From positions 1 to 64,000 of the forward strand of contig NZ_JALNMH010000010.1 in assembly GCF_023156535.1 (NCBI RefSeq): a stretch of 64,000 nt of DNA, given 5' to 3'. The DNA comes from Pseudomarimonas salicorniae (GTDB taxonomy: Bacteria; Pseudomonadota; Gammaproteobacteria; Xanthomonadales; Xanthomonadaceae). The translations under genes were made by a program, and so were the position numbers. The notes beneath the pieces were generated by a model, which was not told where the DNA came from, did no database searches, and was given only the letters and a program-made list of their open reading frames with translations. Positions 17,403-26,824 of this stretch are shown here, piece after piece. Numbering within the stretch: the first letter of the stretch is position 1; every line of letters starts with the position of its first letter.

Positions 17403-17987
17403 TTCACGTCGCCTGTGACCTGCCCTAGTACAGGATCGCTGCTTCGACGCTTCGCGTCGCGCGCGGTTCGGCCGCGTTTGCCTCGGGCGGGAAGCCAGGC
17501 TGCGAAGGATGGAAGATCATGCACGTTCGCCTTGAGGCAGCGGGTGAGTCGGCGCCGGAGCCGTTCGTTCCGAACCCTTCTCTTCGGATCGGTCGGGCGG
17601 TCCGCGACGTCGCTTGACGTTGCCCCGGGAGCGGATGCAAGCGCCCTCAGGGAGCTTGCCAGCGGGATGCTCGTTGACCGGCAGCCTTGGGCACTGGTCC
17701 TGAGCATTGCTGAGCACCCTTTCAGGTTGGAAGGGCGTGGTCGAAAGCAACGGGAGCAGGACGTCGGACAGGGGCTGGATTGCCTCGCCACGGTGCCTGC
17801 GACGGAGTCTGCTCTTCGGCCGTTAGAGCCGACAGTCCGGCAGAAGGGCCGCGCCCCCCGTGGGTTCCCAGCTGATGCGGCCAGAATCGCCGCGTGGAGG
17901 GGCGTTGAATCTGTATGGGGCGAGGCTGACCTGTTTCGGGCGTTCTCCGGGCTTCCTCGTCCAGGTCACCGCAGGAGTATGTGATCA
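17403..17987. other. 585-base stretch without a recognised gene
   Basis: A plus frame from 17415 to 17984 and several minus frames cross this stretch. None shows a known motif, and their Arg/Ser-rich translations look like shadow reading. The interval separates gmd from the DUF4214 gene and breaks the otherwise overlapping operon, so a gene may have decayed here, or a promoter may lie here. Confidence 0.5.
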
Positions 17988-18380
17988 ATGGCTGATGATC
18001 TGTCCGGTGAAGGAATCCGGATCGCCGCCGAGCTACCGAGCTTGCTCAGCCCGGAAGAGCGCGACTACCTTGATACCCTGGCCGACCGGACCTTCGTCGA
18101 CTTCGCCTACCGCGCCCTGCTGGGCCGGACCCCCGATCTTCCCGGGCTCCTTCACCATCTGGAGGTTCTGGAGAGGGGAGGGAGCAGGTGGCGGCTTCTC
18201 GGAGATCTCTCGTGCTGCGAAGAAGGCCGCCGGTTCTTTCGGCAGGAGGCCAGCTCCGCTGCGCCGCCCCGCGTTCTGCTGGACGCTGATCGATACCGAT
18301 CGATGACGCCTCGCGCCAGGCGAATACTGCGCGATCTTTCCAGCGCGATGGAATACCAACTGGAGGCCCAAGGTCGATGA
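17988..18380 (+). CDS. Small DUF4214 protein coupled to a glycosyltransferase
   Basis: A 130-residue protein starting MADDLSGEGIRIAAEL. The centre (FVDFAYRALLGRTPDLPGLL, about residues 35-54) matches the DUF4214 consensus seen at the N-terminus of the coiled-coil methyltransferase at 12249. No signal peptide or membrane segment is visible. Its last codons overlap the start of the 1,255-residue glycosyltransferase by ATGA. DUF4214 is often appended to glycan-modifying enzymes, so this may be a detached accessory module that holds the polymerase to a partner. That role is inferred. Confidence 0.72.
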   Translation: MADDLSGEGIRIAAELPSLLSPEERDYLDTLADRTFVDFAYRALLGRTPDLPGLLHHLEVLERGGSRWRLLGDLSCCEEGRRFFRQEASSAAPPRVLLDADRYRSMTPRARRILRDLSSAMEYQLEAQGR

Positions 18381-21300
18381 GAATCGTGCTCGACATGCAG
18401 GGCGCTCAAACGGAGAGCCGCTACCGCGGTATCGGCCGCTACGTCATGTCATTCGCGAAGGCAGTGGTGCGCAATCGAGGCCGGAACGAGGTCGTCCTCG
18501 CGCTTTCCGGGCTCTTTCCCGAAACCATCCAGCCAATCCGCGACGCTTTCGGCGGTCTGCTGCCAAACGAGTGCATCCGAGTCTGGTACGGTCCGCAGCC
18601 GGTTTGCGAGACGCAGCCGGGGAACGAGTCCCGAAGGAAGACATCCGAACTTCTCCGCGAGGCTTTCATTGAGAGCCTCGAGCCTGACGTCGTGCACGTC
18701 ACCAGTCTCTTCGAGGGCTATTGCGACGACGCTGTCACTAGTATCGGTCGAGTCGCTGGCAGGGCCAAGGTCAGCGTCACTCTTTACGATCTGATCCCCT
18801 TGCTCAATCCGGATCATTACCTCACTCCAAACCCTGCCTACAAGAAGTACTACGTGCGCAAGGTCGAGCACCTCCGCCGAGCCGACCTCTACCTTGCCAT
18901 TTCCCGCTTCAGTCGGGATGAGGGCGTCCAAGCGCTTGGCGTCGCGGACAGCAAGGTCGTGAACGTGTCCACCGCAGTCGACGCCGATTTTACGCCTCGT
19001 TCCCTCCAGCCTGAGGAGCGCGCAGCACTGCTGAGCCGTTTCGGTGTCCGGGACCGGTTCGTGCTCTATTCAGGGGGGGCGGACGAGCGGAAGAATCTCC
19101 CCCGGCTAATCGAGGCGTATGGAGCGCTGCCGTCCTCATTGAGGCGGCGATGCCAGCTGCTGTTCGCGGGCCGGATGCCCGAAGGCAATGTCGCTCAACT
19201 CATTGACGTCGCCCGCGGAGCGGGGCTTTCGCCCGATGAACTGCTCTTCACCGGCTACGTGAGCAATGAGGAGCTCGCGCAGCTGTACTCATGCTCCGAT
19301 CTGTATGCGTTCGCATCCTGGCACGAGGGATTCGGCCTGCCGGTCCTCGAAGCGATGGCATGCGGTGCCGCCGTGATCGGGTCGAACACTTCCAGTTTGC
19401 CCGAGGTCATTGGTCTGGAAGAGGCCCTGTTCGATCCCCACGATGTCTCCTCGATTGCGAACACACTTCGGAGGGGGCTGGAGGATGAGGCTTTCCGGAC
19501 CCGACTGAGGTCCCACGGCGCAGTACAGGCCCGAAAATTTTCCTGGGATGAGACCGCCCGGCGCAGCATCGAAGCTTGGGAGGCCCTCCACCATGGCGCT
19601 CAGCTACCTGCAGGGAAGCCAATCTCCGGGTTCGATTTCGCCGAACTCCGGGAAGCCCTGGCCGCTACCCTGAGCACCACCGGACTCGCCGATGTCGGCG
19701 CACTCGCGGTGATGCTGGCCAGCAACGAGAGCGCGGGTCTTCGTCGACAGCTACTCGTGGACGTCTCAGAACTATGCCAACGCGATGCGGCCACGGGTGT
19801 GCAACGCGTCGTCCGAAGCTATCTCAAACATCTGCTCAGGTCTCCCCCAGCGGGGTTCTCTGTAGAACCCGTCTTCGCTACCAGGGAGGAGGGCTATCGC
19901 TACGCGCGCAGGTTCACGGCGCGATTCATGGGATTGGACGAGGTCGCCGGGGAAGACGAGCCCATCTTCTGGCGCAGGGGAGATGTATTCCTCGGTCTCG
20001 ACATGCAGCACCACGTTCAACTGGCGCACCGGGACTTCATTCTAAAACTTGTCGAGCACGGCGTCTTGGTTCGATTCATCGTGCATGACCTGATTCCGGT
20101 CCGGTTCCCTGATCTGTTCAAGGATGGCGACGCCTCGGACTTGCATGCCAGCTGGCTTGAGATGATTGCCCGGACCGACGGTGCCATCTGCGTGTCCAGG
20201 GCCACGGCCGATGATTTTCAGGCTTGGATTGGCGAACGCTCCGGGGCAACCAGTCCGCGATTCAGGCTCGACTGGGTGCACAACGGGGCCGATTTCGATA
20301 CCGCTGCGTGCCCGGTCGGCTTGCTCGACATGCATGGGGCGCTGCTGGAAGGCCTTCGTGCTCGTCCGACCTTCCTGTGCGTGTCGACGATTGAGCCCCG
20401 GAAAGGTCAGGAGCAGATCCTCGATGCAGTGGAGATGCTCTGGAGTGAAGGCCGGGACGTCAACCTGGTCCTGGTGGGCAAGGAAGGCTGGAAGGTGGAG
20501 CGCCTTGCCACCCGTCTGCGAAACCATGTCGAGCAGGGGCAGCGGTTGTTCTGGCTGGAGGGGATCGAAGATGCCCTGCTGGAGAAGGTCTACCTCGCCA
20601 GCTCCTGCCTCGTTGCGGCCAGCATAAGTGAGGGTTTCGGGCTTTCGCTTATCGAAGCCGCCCGCCACGGCATTCCGATACTGGCCAGGGATATTCCGGT
20701 CTTTCGTGAAGTGGCGGGAGACAACGCGGCCTACTTCCGGGGAACGGATGCCGGGACTCTCGCTGAAGCGATGCGCGGACGGCTGGAGTCGATGGAAAGG
20801 GGCGACATGGTCTCGTCGAAGGGCATCGCGTGGTCGACCTGGGCCCAAAGCACCGAGCGACTGAAGAAGATTCTCGTTGGCGAAGGGTATCGGCCGCGCC
20901 AGCTGCTGGTCGATGTATCGGAGCTGGTCCAGCGTGATGCCAGGACCGGAATCCAGCGCGTTGTACGCGCCGTCCTGAAGGAGTGGCTCCGGGCACCGCC
21001 GGAGGGCCATATCGTCGAACCCGTCTACGCAACCGCGGGATCGGGATACCGCTATGCCCGGACATTCACTCGACGCTTCCTTGAACTCGATCAGCCGATG
21101 GGGGACGACGATCCGATCGATCACGCCCCGGGGGACACTTTCGTTGCCCTGGACCTGCAGCCGATCGTGCAGGTGGCGCGGCGGGACTGCTTCCGCCAGA
21201 TGCGCCGTGAGGGGGTATCCGTGCGGTTTGTTGTCTATGATCTGCTTTGTGTGCTGATGCCAAAGTTCTTCCCGGAGGGCGCGCAGGAGGGCTTCGAACG

Positions 21301-22144
21301 TTGGCTGGAGGTGGTGGCGGAGTCGGACGGTGCGGTATGCATCTCGGCAGCCGTTGCGCAGGAGCTTGAGCGCTGGATGGAGCAGCAGGCGGGCAGCCGC
21401 GCTTCTGCTTCCGCCTGCCGCGTCGACTGGTTCCATCTGGGGGCCGATGTCGACGCTTCGAATCCGTCCGTCGGCCTGCCTGCAGACGGAACCGAGGTGA
21501 TCGAGCAGCTTGCCGCGCGCCCCACCTTTCTGATGGTCGGAACGCTGGAGCCGCGCAAGGGACACGCACAGGTCCTCGCTGCTTTCGAGCACCTCTGGCA
21601 GTCAGGCGTGGACGTCAATCTGGCGGTCGTCGGCAAGCCGGGCTGGATGACCGAGCGCTTGGCCGACCGACTGGTGCGGCATGTCGAGACCGGCTCCAGG
21701 CTGTTCTGGCTCCCCTCCGCGAGCGATGAGTATCTCCAACTGATCTATGGGGCCAGCAGCTGTCTGATCGCGGCCTCTTACGGTGAAGGCTTCGGGCTGC
21801 CGTTGATCGAGGCTGCGCAGAACGGACTTCCGATCATCGCGCGCGACCTTCCCGTGTTCCGGGAGGTTGCAGGGGAGGCGGCGTACTACTTTGCGTCGGA
21901 TCATCCCAAGGGACTCAGTGATTCGATCGCCGACTGGCTCGGGCTCTACGCCCGAAACGCCCACCCCGTGTCGCAAGGCATGAGCTGGTTGACCTGGCGA
22001 GATGCGGCATCGCGACTGCGCGACCTTGTGATCCCTCTCGGTGGACGCGGGGATTCCCTGGCACTAGATCCCGGGATGGAGCCCGAGTCCCCATCGTCGC
22101 GCGTAGGGGGTAGAGTTCCGCGCGTCGGGGAACGAGTAGCGTGA
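18377..22144 (+). CDS. Three-module GT4 glycosyltransferase, putative polysaccharide polymerase
   Basis: This is a 1,255-residue protein with three GT4-like units. Unit 1 (about 1-413) starts MRIVLDMQGAQTESRYRGIG and has HEGFGLPVLEAM. Unit 2 (about 454-835) starts LLVDVSELCQRDAATGVQRV and has SEGFGLSLIEAA. Unit 3 (about 840-1225) starts LLVDVSELVQRDARTGIQRV and has GEGFGLPLIEAA. All three EX7E motifs are intact. Units 2 and 3 resemble each other closely and look like a tandem duplication, while unit 1 is a different GT4 subtype. Multi-domain GT4 proteins (for example WbdA) polymerise mannan or rhamnan repeats, one linkage per domain. The donor here is probably GDP-D-rhamnose. The 30-residue tail is low complexity. 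Confidence 0.92.
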   Translation: MRIVLDMQGAQTESRYRGIGRYVMSFAKAVVRNRGRNEVVLALSGLFPETIQPIRDAFGGLLPNECIRVWYGPQPVCETQPGNESRRKTSELLREAFIESLEPDVVHVTSLFEGYCDDAVTSIGRVAGRAKVSVTLYDLIPLLNPDHYLTPNPAYKKYYVRKVEHLRRADLYLAISRFSRDEGVQALGVADSKVVNVSTAVDADFTPRSLQPEERAALLSRFGVRDRFVLYSGGADERKNLPRLIEAYGALPSSLRRRCQLLFAGRMPEGNVAQLIDVARGAGLSPDELLFTGYVSNEELAQLYSCSDLYAFASWHEGFGLPVLEAMACGAAVIGSNTSSLPEVIGLEEALFDPHDVSSIANTLRRGLEDEAFRTRLRSHGAVQARKFSWDETARRSIEAWEALHHGAQLPAGKPISGFDFAELREALAATLSTTGLADVGALAVMLASNESAGLRRQLLVDVSELCQRDAATGVQRVVRSYLKHLLRSPPAGFSVEPVFATREEGYRYARRFTARFMGLDEVAGEDEPIFWRRGDVFLGLDMQHHVQLAHRDFILKLVEHGVLVRFIVHDLIPVRFPDLFKDGDASDLHASWLEMIARTDGAICVSRATADDFQAWIGERSGATSPRFRLDWVHNGADFDTAACPVGLLDMHGALLEGLRARPTFLCVSTIEPRKGQEQILDAVEMLWSEGRDVNLVLVGKEGWKVERLATRLRNHVEQGQRLFWLEGIEDALLEKVYLASSCLVAASISEGFGLSLIEAARHGIPILARDIPVFREVAGDNAAYFRGTDAGTLAEAMRGRLESMERGDMVSSKGIAWSTWAQSTERLKKILVGEGYRPRQLLVDVSELVQRDARTGIQRVVRAVLKEWLRAPPEGHIVEPVYATAGSGYRYARTFTRRFLELDQPMGDDDPIDHAPGDTFVALDLQPIVQVARRDCFRQMRREGVSVRFVVYDLLCVLMPKFFPEGAQEGFERWLEVVAESDGAVCISAAVAQELERWMEQQAGSRASASACRVDWFHLGADVDASNPSVGLPADGTEVIEQLAARPTFLMVGTLEPRKGHAQVLAAFEHLWQSGVDVNLAVVGKPGWMTERLADRLVRHVETGSRLFWLPSASDEYLQLIYGASSCLIAASYGEGFGLPLIEAAQNGLPIIARDLPVFREVAGEAAYYFASDHPKGLSDSIADWLGLYARNAHPVSQGMSWLTWRDAASRLRDLVIPLGGRGDSLALDPGMEPESPSSRVGGRVPRVGERVA

Positions 22145-22189
22145 GGGCTGGGTGGACCGAGACCCTCCGGGAGAGCGGAAGCTGGATGG

Positions 22190-23122
22190 GTGTCTAACCT
22201 GCGGTGCGAGCGCCGGGAATCGCAGCGGTTGGTAGCGAGTTTTCAATGGAAGGACTGGGTCCGGCGGATTCCAGAGATCCGCCGACTATTATTCTTGAGA
22301 CCCGTGCGCGGGGATAGAAAGGGGGGAGGGATGATCAGGGAGATTCGAATCGCCGGACAGCCACGGTTGGTGGAGTCGGACGACAGATATCTTGAACAGG
22401 TAGGGGTGGAGTTCGAGCCCCACATGGTCCAGCTGTTTCGTGCGCTGCTCGGAAATGACGAAGTTGTTTGTGATATCGGCGCCAATCTTGGTCTCACGGC
22501 CCTGTTCTTCAGTTCGGTCGCGAAACAAACCTATGCGTTCGAGCCAAGCCCAACCACGTTCAAGTTCCTCTCGCAGAACCTGAGTCGAAACGGCATCGGC
22601 AACGTCGAGGCGCTAAACATTGGTCTCGGGGAGTGCGAGGCTGAAACGTCGATCACCTTCGCGACCAACAACAGGTCCGGGGCATACGTGAGCGAGAAGG
22701 TGCGGCCCAGTCAGGGGCATACCACCGAATGCATCAAGATACGAACCTTGGACTCCGTATGCGGAGAGCGGAATCTGCGTCCCACGTTTCTCAAGCTGGA
22801 CGTTGAAGGCTTCGAGCAGAGCGTGCTGCGGGGTGCCCGGAGGGTGCTCTCTGACTGTCAGCCCACCGTCGTCCTCGAGATGAATCACTTCTGCCTGGAC
22901 GTACTGCAGCGCATTACGATTCCCGACTTCCTCGACTTCCTCCGGTCAGTGTTTCCTGTCCTGCATGCGGTCGATGCCGACAACAGGACGATTGTCGATC
23001 TCCACGTGCCAGATGGCGCTTACATGGTCATGCACGAACACGTCGTCCGGAACAGGTTTCCGAACCTTGTAGGGGGGTTCGACAGTTCGATGCGCAATCG
23101 TTTGCAATCGCTCTCGGGTTGA
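22190..23122 (+). CDS. FkbM-family SAM methyltransferase
   Basis: The protein has 310 residues from GTG 22190. ATG 22331 (MIREIRIAGQ), directly after a very purine-rich GGGGGGAGGG, would give 263 residues, and the start is uncertain. The SAM site is VVCDIGANLGLTALFF (about residue 92), followed by AFEPSP and LDVEGFEQSVLRGA (about 203), all FkbM hallmarks. FkbM enzymes O-methylate sugars or polyketides, and here a sugar hydroxyl of the chain is likely. It is the last gene of the plus-strand run and converges with the propeller-like gene. Confidence 0.9.
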   Translation: MSNLRCERRESQRLVASFQWKDWVRRIPEIRRLLFLRPVRGDRKGGGMIREIRIAGQPRLVESDDRYLEQVGVEFEPHMVQLFRALLGNDEVVCDIGANLGLTALFFSSVAKQTYAFEPSPTTFKFLSQNLSRNGIGNVEALNIGLGECEAETSITFATNNRSGAYVSEKVRPSQGHTTECIKIRTLDSVCGERNLRPTFLKLDVEGFEQSVLRGARRVLSDCQPTVVLEMNHFCLDVLQRITIPDFLDFLRSVFPVLHAVDADNRTIVDLHVPDGAYMVMHEHVVRNRFPNLVGGFDSSMRNRLQSLSG

Positions 23123-23158
23123 TCAAGTCGCCGGGCATGGGGCTCGATGTTGACGCGG

Positions 23159-23986
23159 TCACTCGAGTGTGTTGATGTCCAGCACCAACCCCACTTCCCC
23201 AAGATCATAGCGTCGGAGCTCTGACCAGCTGGCATCAAAGGCAACGATCTCCCCACGTGTCAGATCGCGCATTCCCCGCTCGGCGATCTCCGAGAGGCCT
23301 ACGTAGGTCACTCCGTCCGAGCGGCAGACGCCCCGGGGAAATTTCCCGGTCCGCACCTCATGGCCCCGTGTGCTCCGAAGACTTCCCTCCGCGGAACTGC
23401 ACAGGAAGAGGGCGTCTTCCTCCATCCAGAGGTCATGAGCCTGCTGCCCCAGAGGCAGCCGGTTCAGCAGGTTGAGGCTCGCCTCCTCGAAGAGCAGGAT
23501 CTCGCTGGGGCCGAAGTTGTGGGCGACCACTCCGATAGTCTCCCCGATAGGGTGAATGGTATTGAAGTGATTCACATCGCCGGTTCGATCGAGGTTCCGA
23601 CCCAGCGGATACCACCGAGTCCATTCCCCTGCCTGATGGACGGCCACGAAATTGTCGAATGAGCAGGTGACGTAGAGTCGTTCTCCGATCCTGCGAAGCT
23701 GATGCACGTCCCGCATCGGAAAGGGAGCAGTCATAGAGTCGGTCAGCGTCAGTTCCCGTGAGAAGACGAGGATCTCCGCTCTTTCATGCTCGCGGGGAAC
23801 CTCCGAGGAGACCATGCGGTTTCTAGCCGCCACCAATACGTCGTGGGGGCCTACATCAATGCCGTAGTACAGCCCCTTCCCGGAGTGCACGGTGTCCTGC
23901 TCTCCCGAGTGAGGGTCCAACAGCAGAAGCGACCGACTGGTGGTGACAAGGAGCCTCTTGCGCCGCGAGGCCGCCCCACTGGTCAT
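23159..23986 (-). CDS. Propeller-like protein of unknown function coupled to wzt
   Basis: A 275-residue soluble protein with no signal peptide. It is built of repeating strands with DVHQLRRIGERLYVTCSFDN, DVNHFNTIHPIGETIGVVAH and similar units, and reads like a six-bladed propeller of the DUF4915/TIGR03032 kind. The conserved His/Asn residues sit where such folds bind metal or ligand. Its ATG overlaps the wzt stop as ATGA, so expression is coupled to the exporter ATPase. The role is unknown; it could modify or sense the exported glycan. Family assignment is from appearance only. Confidence 0.68.
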   Translation of the reverse strand: MTSGAASRRKRLLVTTSRSLLLLDPHSGEQDTVHSGKGLYYGIDVGPHDVLVAARNRMVSSEVPREHERAEILVFSRELTLTDSMTAPFPMRDVHQLRRIGERLYVTCSFDNFVAVHQAGEWTRWYPLGRNLDRTGDVNHFNTIHPIGETIGVVAHNFGPSEILLFEEASLNLLNRLPLGQQAHDLWMEEDALFLCSSAEGSLRSTRGHEVRTGKFPRGVCRSDGVTYVGLSEIAERGMRDLTRGEIVAFDASWSELRRYDLGEVGLVLDINTLE

Positions 23987-25398
23987 GCTCCAGCCTCTCG
24001 ACGGTCATTCCAAGACACGGAGGGCGATAGATTCACCAATCCAGACCAGATCGGGTCCTCCAGATTCCGCGCAACCTTGAGTTTCGCGGCATTCTGCCGG
24101 CGGGACAGCATCGCCTCGAAACTGGCCTCGCCCAGCCCCCGGTTGGCCAAACCGACCGTGATCGAGTACTCGCCGGGCCCCAGCGGCAGGGCGAATCCGA
24201 ACCTCGTCACCCTGCGGCTTCCGGCGGACGCCGCGGGCATGGTCCGTCGCATGCAGTGGGTGTTGGTCATGAACACCGGTGACCCGAATCGATCGCGTAT
24301 CTGGAAGCCGACATGTGGCTCGTCCACCAGGCCGTGAAAGCTGGCCTCGATCTCGAGCTCAATGAACGCTCCGGAGGGTACAACTTCGGCCTCGACACCT
24401 TCCCACAGCAAACGGACCGACTCGATGGAAGCGAGATGGCTATGCACGTTGCCTCCGGAATCGTCGTCGGGGGCCTGCGGCCGCGGTTCTGGCGTGTTTA
24501 CTTCTCCGGTGTCCGGGACAGTCTGCGTCACAGTTTCGGGAGCCTCGGCAACCATCGCCGAGGATGTCGGCTGGGGCGAGGTGGAACGGAGCGCGATGGC
24601 CTGGAACTCGTCGATCACTTCCTTCGGAGTTCCGTCCCTAATCAGTCGGCCCTGGCCCAGAAGAATGGCGCGTTCGCACAGCGCATACACGGAGCCGAAA
24701 TCGTGCGTTACAAACAGGAGGGTAGTGCCTTCGGCACGAAAGCCACGAATCCTTTCAAAGCACTTCTGCTGGAAAAAGACATCACCCACCGAGAGTGCTT
24801 CGTCGATGATGAGAATATCCGGACGGACCTGCGTGGCGACGGCGAAAGCAAGGCGGACCTGCATTCCGCTGGAATAGGTTTTCAGTGGCTGCTCAAAATA
24901 GGTGCCAATCTGTGCAAACTCCTGAACGCCCTCCACGAGCGCAGGAGTGCCGGTGGGGTCGTGACCAAGCATTTGCAGCGCCATGATCGCGTTCTGCCGG
25001 CCTGTGAACTCAGGGTGGAATCCGATTCCGAGCTCCAGAAGTGCTGCGATCCGCCCGGCGACCTCAACGCGTCCCTCGCTGGGGTCGCAAGTACCGGCGA
25101 TCATCTTGAGCAGCGTGCTTTTTCCCGCTCCGTTGACTCCGATGATGGCCATGGATTGACCCTTCGGAACAGCGATGCTCACTCCGCGAAGAACCCAGGT
25201 CTCCTCGACGCCCTTCGACTCACCGAAGCCCAGCCAGTAGAGCAACCTCACCCAGCGATTCTGGAAGCGCCGATACACCTTGCCCAGCCCGCTGCAACGT
25301 ATCGCCAGGGGGAGCTGCGCGGATTCCGCGTCCTGAACGGCGTCCGCAGGAATCATGCCGCTCGGGTCGTTCGTGGATGTTTGTGGAGTCGAACTCAT
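23983..25398 (-). CDS. wzt: Polysaccharide export ATPase Wzt with carbohydrate-binding domain
   Basis: The protein has 471 residues. The ABC domain spans about 31-270, with Walker A GVNGAGKST (87), signature YSSGMQVRLAFA, Walker B ILIIDEALSVGD and the H-loop FVTHD. A Pro/Thr/Glu-rich linker (about 275-320) leads to a C-terminal beta-sandwich of the Wzt_C type (GAFIELEIEASFHG, VGFQIRDRFGSPVFMTNTH, LGPGEYSITVGLA). In E. coli O9a this domain recognises the capped chain end, so export depends on chain termination. The likely cap-making enzyme is the methyltransferase at 12249. The permease wzm is 12 kb away on the opposite strand. Confidence 0.94.
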   Translation of the reverse strand: MSSTPQTSTNDPSGMIPADAVQDAESAQLPLAIRCSGLGKVYRRFQNRWVRLLYWLGFGESKGVEETWVLRGVSIAVPKGQSMAIIGVNGAGKSTLLKMIAGTCDPSEGRVEVAGRIAALLELGIGFHPEFTGRQNAIMALQMLGHDPTGTPALVEGVQEFAQIGTYFEQPLKTYSSGMQVRLAFAVATQVRPDILIIDEALSVGDVFFQQKCFERIRGFRAEGTTLLFVTHDFGSVYALCERAILLGQGRLIRDGTPKEVIDEFQAIALRSTSPQPTSSAMVAEAPETVTQTVPDTGEVNTPEPRPQAPDDDSGGNVHSHLASIESVRLLWEGVEAEVVPSGAFIELEIEASFHGLVDEPHVGFQIRDRFGSPVFMTNTHCMRRTMPAASAGSRRVTRFGFALPLGPGEYSITVGLANRGLGEASFEAMLSRRQNAAKLKVARNLEDPIWSGLVNLSPSVSWNDRREAGA

Positions 25399-25405
25399 TG
25401 TTGTC

Positions 25406-26824
25406 CTACCACCCTCTCAGAACCAGTTCGCGGTTGAAACAGTAGGTGGGCGTGTTGGATGGGAAATCGGGTGTCTGGAAGCCCGTCAGCGGGCCCTCTG
25501 CGTGGAAGAAGTGCACGTAGGTAAGTGAGTCCGCCGCAAACATTCGGTAATCACCGAATGGCTTAAGTGGCTGACCGTTCAAGAGCAAGCTGGGCGGTGA
25601 GAAGAACTCACTGGACAGCTGCTGAGCTGAGGCTTGCCTGTCGAGAACCAATCCGGTGCTGCACCAGTCCGCTTCGCCCGGAGACGAGTTGCCGGCCACC
25701 GGCTGCACCCGAGCGAAGGCGGTAACAAGTGCGATGGAGACAGCGGCCAGCAGCACTCTGGGCGTGCCCGCGAGGAACAGGGCTGCGAGGCTGACTACGA
25801 ACAGCGTCTTTATATAGTGGAACAGGCCGTACTGGATGAAATTGTGTGGCCCGAGATCCGAGAAGGAGAGGTAGATGATCATCCACCCGAGGAGAAACAG
25901 CACGCCGAAGAGACCGCCGGACAGGGCGCCGGCAACAAGCACGACAAGCGCCACACTGCCCAGGATCGGGAACTCGGTCAGCAGACCCTTGTTCGTCCAC
26001 CCGTAGCTGGCATCACCTGTCATCAGGCCGACTGCCTTGAGCGGAACCAGACTGGGCACGAACGAATGCGACTGCCCGTAGCTGTTGCCTAGCGGAAAAC
26101 CCCAAAACCCCAGGACGATCAGTGATTCCACCACCACAAACCCGATGACCAGGGGGAACAGCAGGGGGCGCAGCGCGGCGTGCCGATACGCTTGAAGGCA
26201 AACCAGGATCCCTGTGCATGCCCCAAGGAGCACGAAATCCTGCGGGCGGGTGTGAAGTAGCAGGGCGAACGCAGCGCCAAGAATCACGAGAACCGAACGC
26301 GGCGTCCGTCTGGACTCCTGATTGTCGGCCAGTAGCCAGAATGCCAACGCGCCTACGACCAGCGTCAACGAGCTGCTCCAAGGGGCGACGAAGGCGGCCG
26401 AGAAGTACTGGACCGGGGCGATGAACAGGCAGAATGCCGCCAGGAACAAAGGGCCGCGAACGCGGCCAAGGCGAATCGCGATCAAGGACAAGGCCAGTGC
26501 GACCAGGCCAAGGTTTCCCAGAATCAGGGCCGCTTCAGCGCCGCCCAAATCAACTGCCCGTAGCAGCAGCGCCAGCGGCAGCAGAACGAGCATGAAGCCA
26601 GGAGGATAGGTGCCGGTGAATCCTATGTCCCGCTCTCCCCGCATCAAGGCCTGGAGCTGCTTCAGGTACTCGCCCTGGTCATACCAGCCGAACCATCCAA
26701 GAGGTGTTGCGGCCTGGCTTCCGGGAAATGCCGAGTGGCTTCGCGCCAGGGCCGCCAGCAGCAGCGCAACAAGGACAATGGTGCAGGCCATCGGCACCCA
26801 TCGGTAAAGAGTTCTATAGCTCAT
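25406..26824 (-). CDS. Multi-spanning membrane protein, putative GT-C-type glycosyltransferase
   Basis: The protein has 472 residues from ATG 26824 (MSYRTLYRWVPMACTIVLVA), with about 11-12 membrane helices. After helix 1 comes a periplasmic loop with WFGWYDQGEYLKQLQALMRG, whose Asp resembles the acidic loop of GT-C/ArnT-like enzymes that use polyprenyl-phosphate sugars. The last 90 residues are outside the membrane. The start overlaps the 3' end of the oxidoreductase gene by 11 bases; a longer frame to 26995 lacks membrane-protein character. With the GT2 gene at 28019 it could form a pair that makes and then uses a polyprenyl-linked sugar. It could also be a pure membrane protein of another type. 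Confidence 0.75.
   Translation of the reverse strand: MSYRTLYRWVPMACTIVLVALLLAALARSHSAFPGSQAATPLGWFGWYDQGEYLKQLQALMRGERDIGFTGTYPPGFMLVLLPLALLLRAVDLGGAEAALILGNLGLVALALSLIAIRLGRVRGPLFLAAFCLFIAPVQYFSAAFVAPWSSSLTLVVGALAFWLLADNQESRRTPRSVLVILGAAFALLLHTRPQDFVLLGACTGILVCLQAYRHAALRPLLFPLVIGFVVVESLIVLGFWGFPLGNSYGQSHSFVPSLVPLKAVGLMTGDASYGWTNKGLLTEFPILGSVALVVLVAGALSGGLFGVLFLLGWMIIYLSFSDLGPHNFIQYGLFHYIKTLFVVSLAALFLAGTPRVLLAAVSIALVTAFARVQPVAGNSSPGEADWCSTGLVLDRQASAQQLSSEFFSPPSLLLNGQPLKPFGDYRMFAADSLTYVHFFHAEGPLTGFQTPDFPSNTPTYCFNRELVLRGW

Noticed and set aside
17415-17984. 189-codon plus-strand frame between gmd and the DUF4214 gene
   Set aside because: Arg/Ser-rich translation, no recognised domain, and competing minus frames of similar quality. 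The stretch is reported as gene-free.
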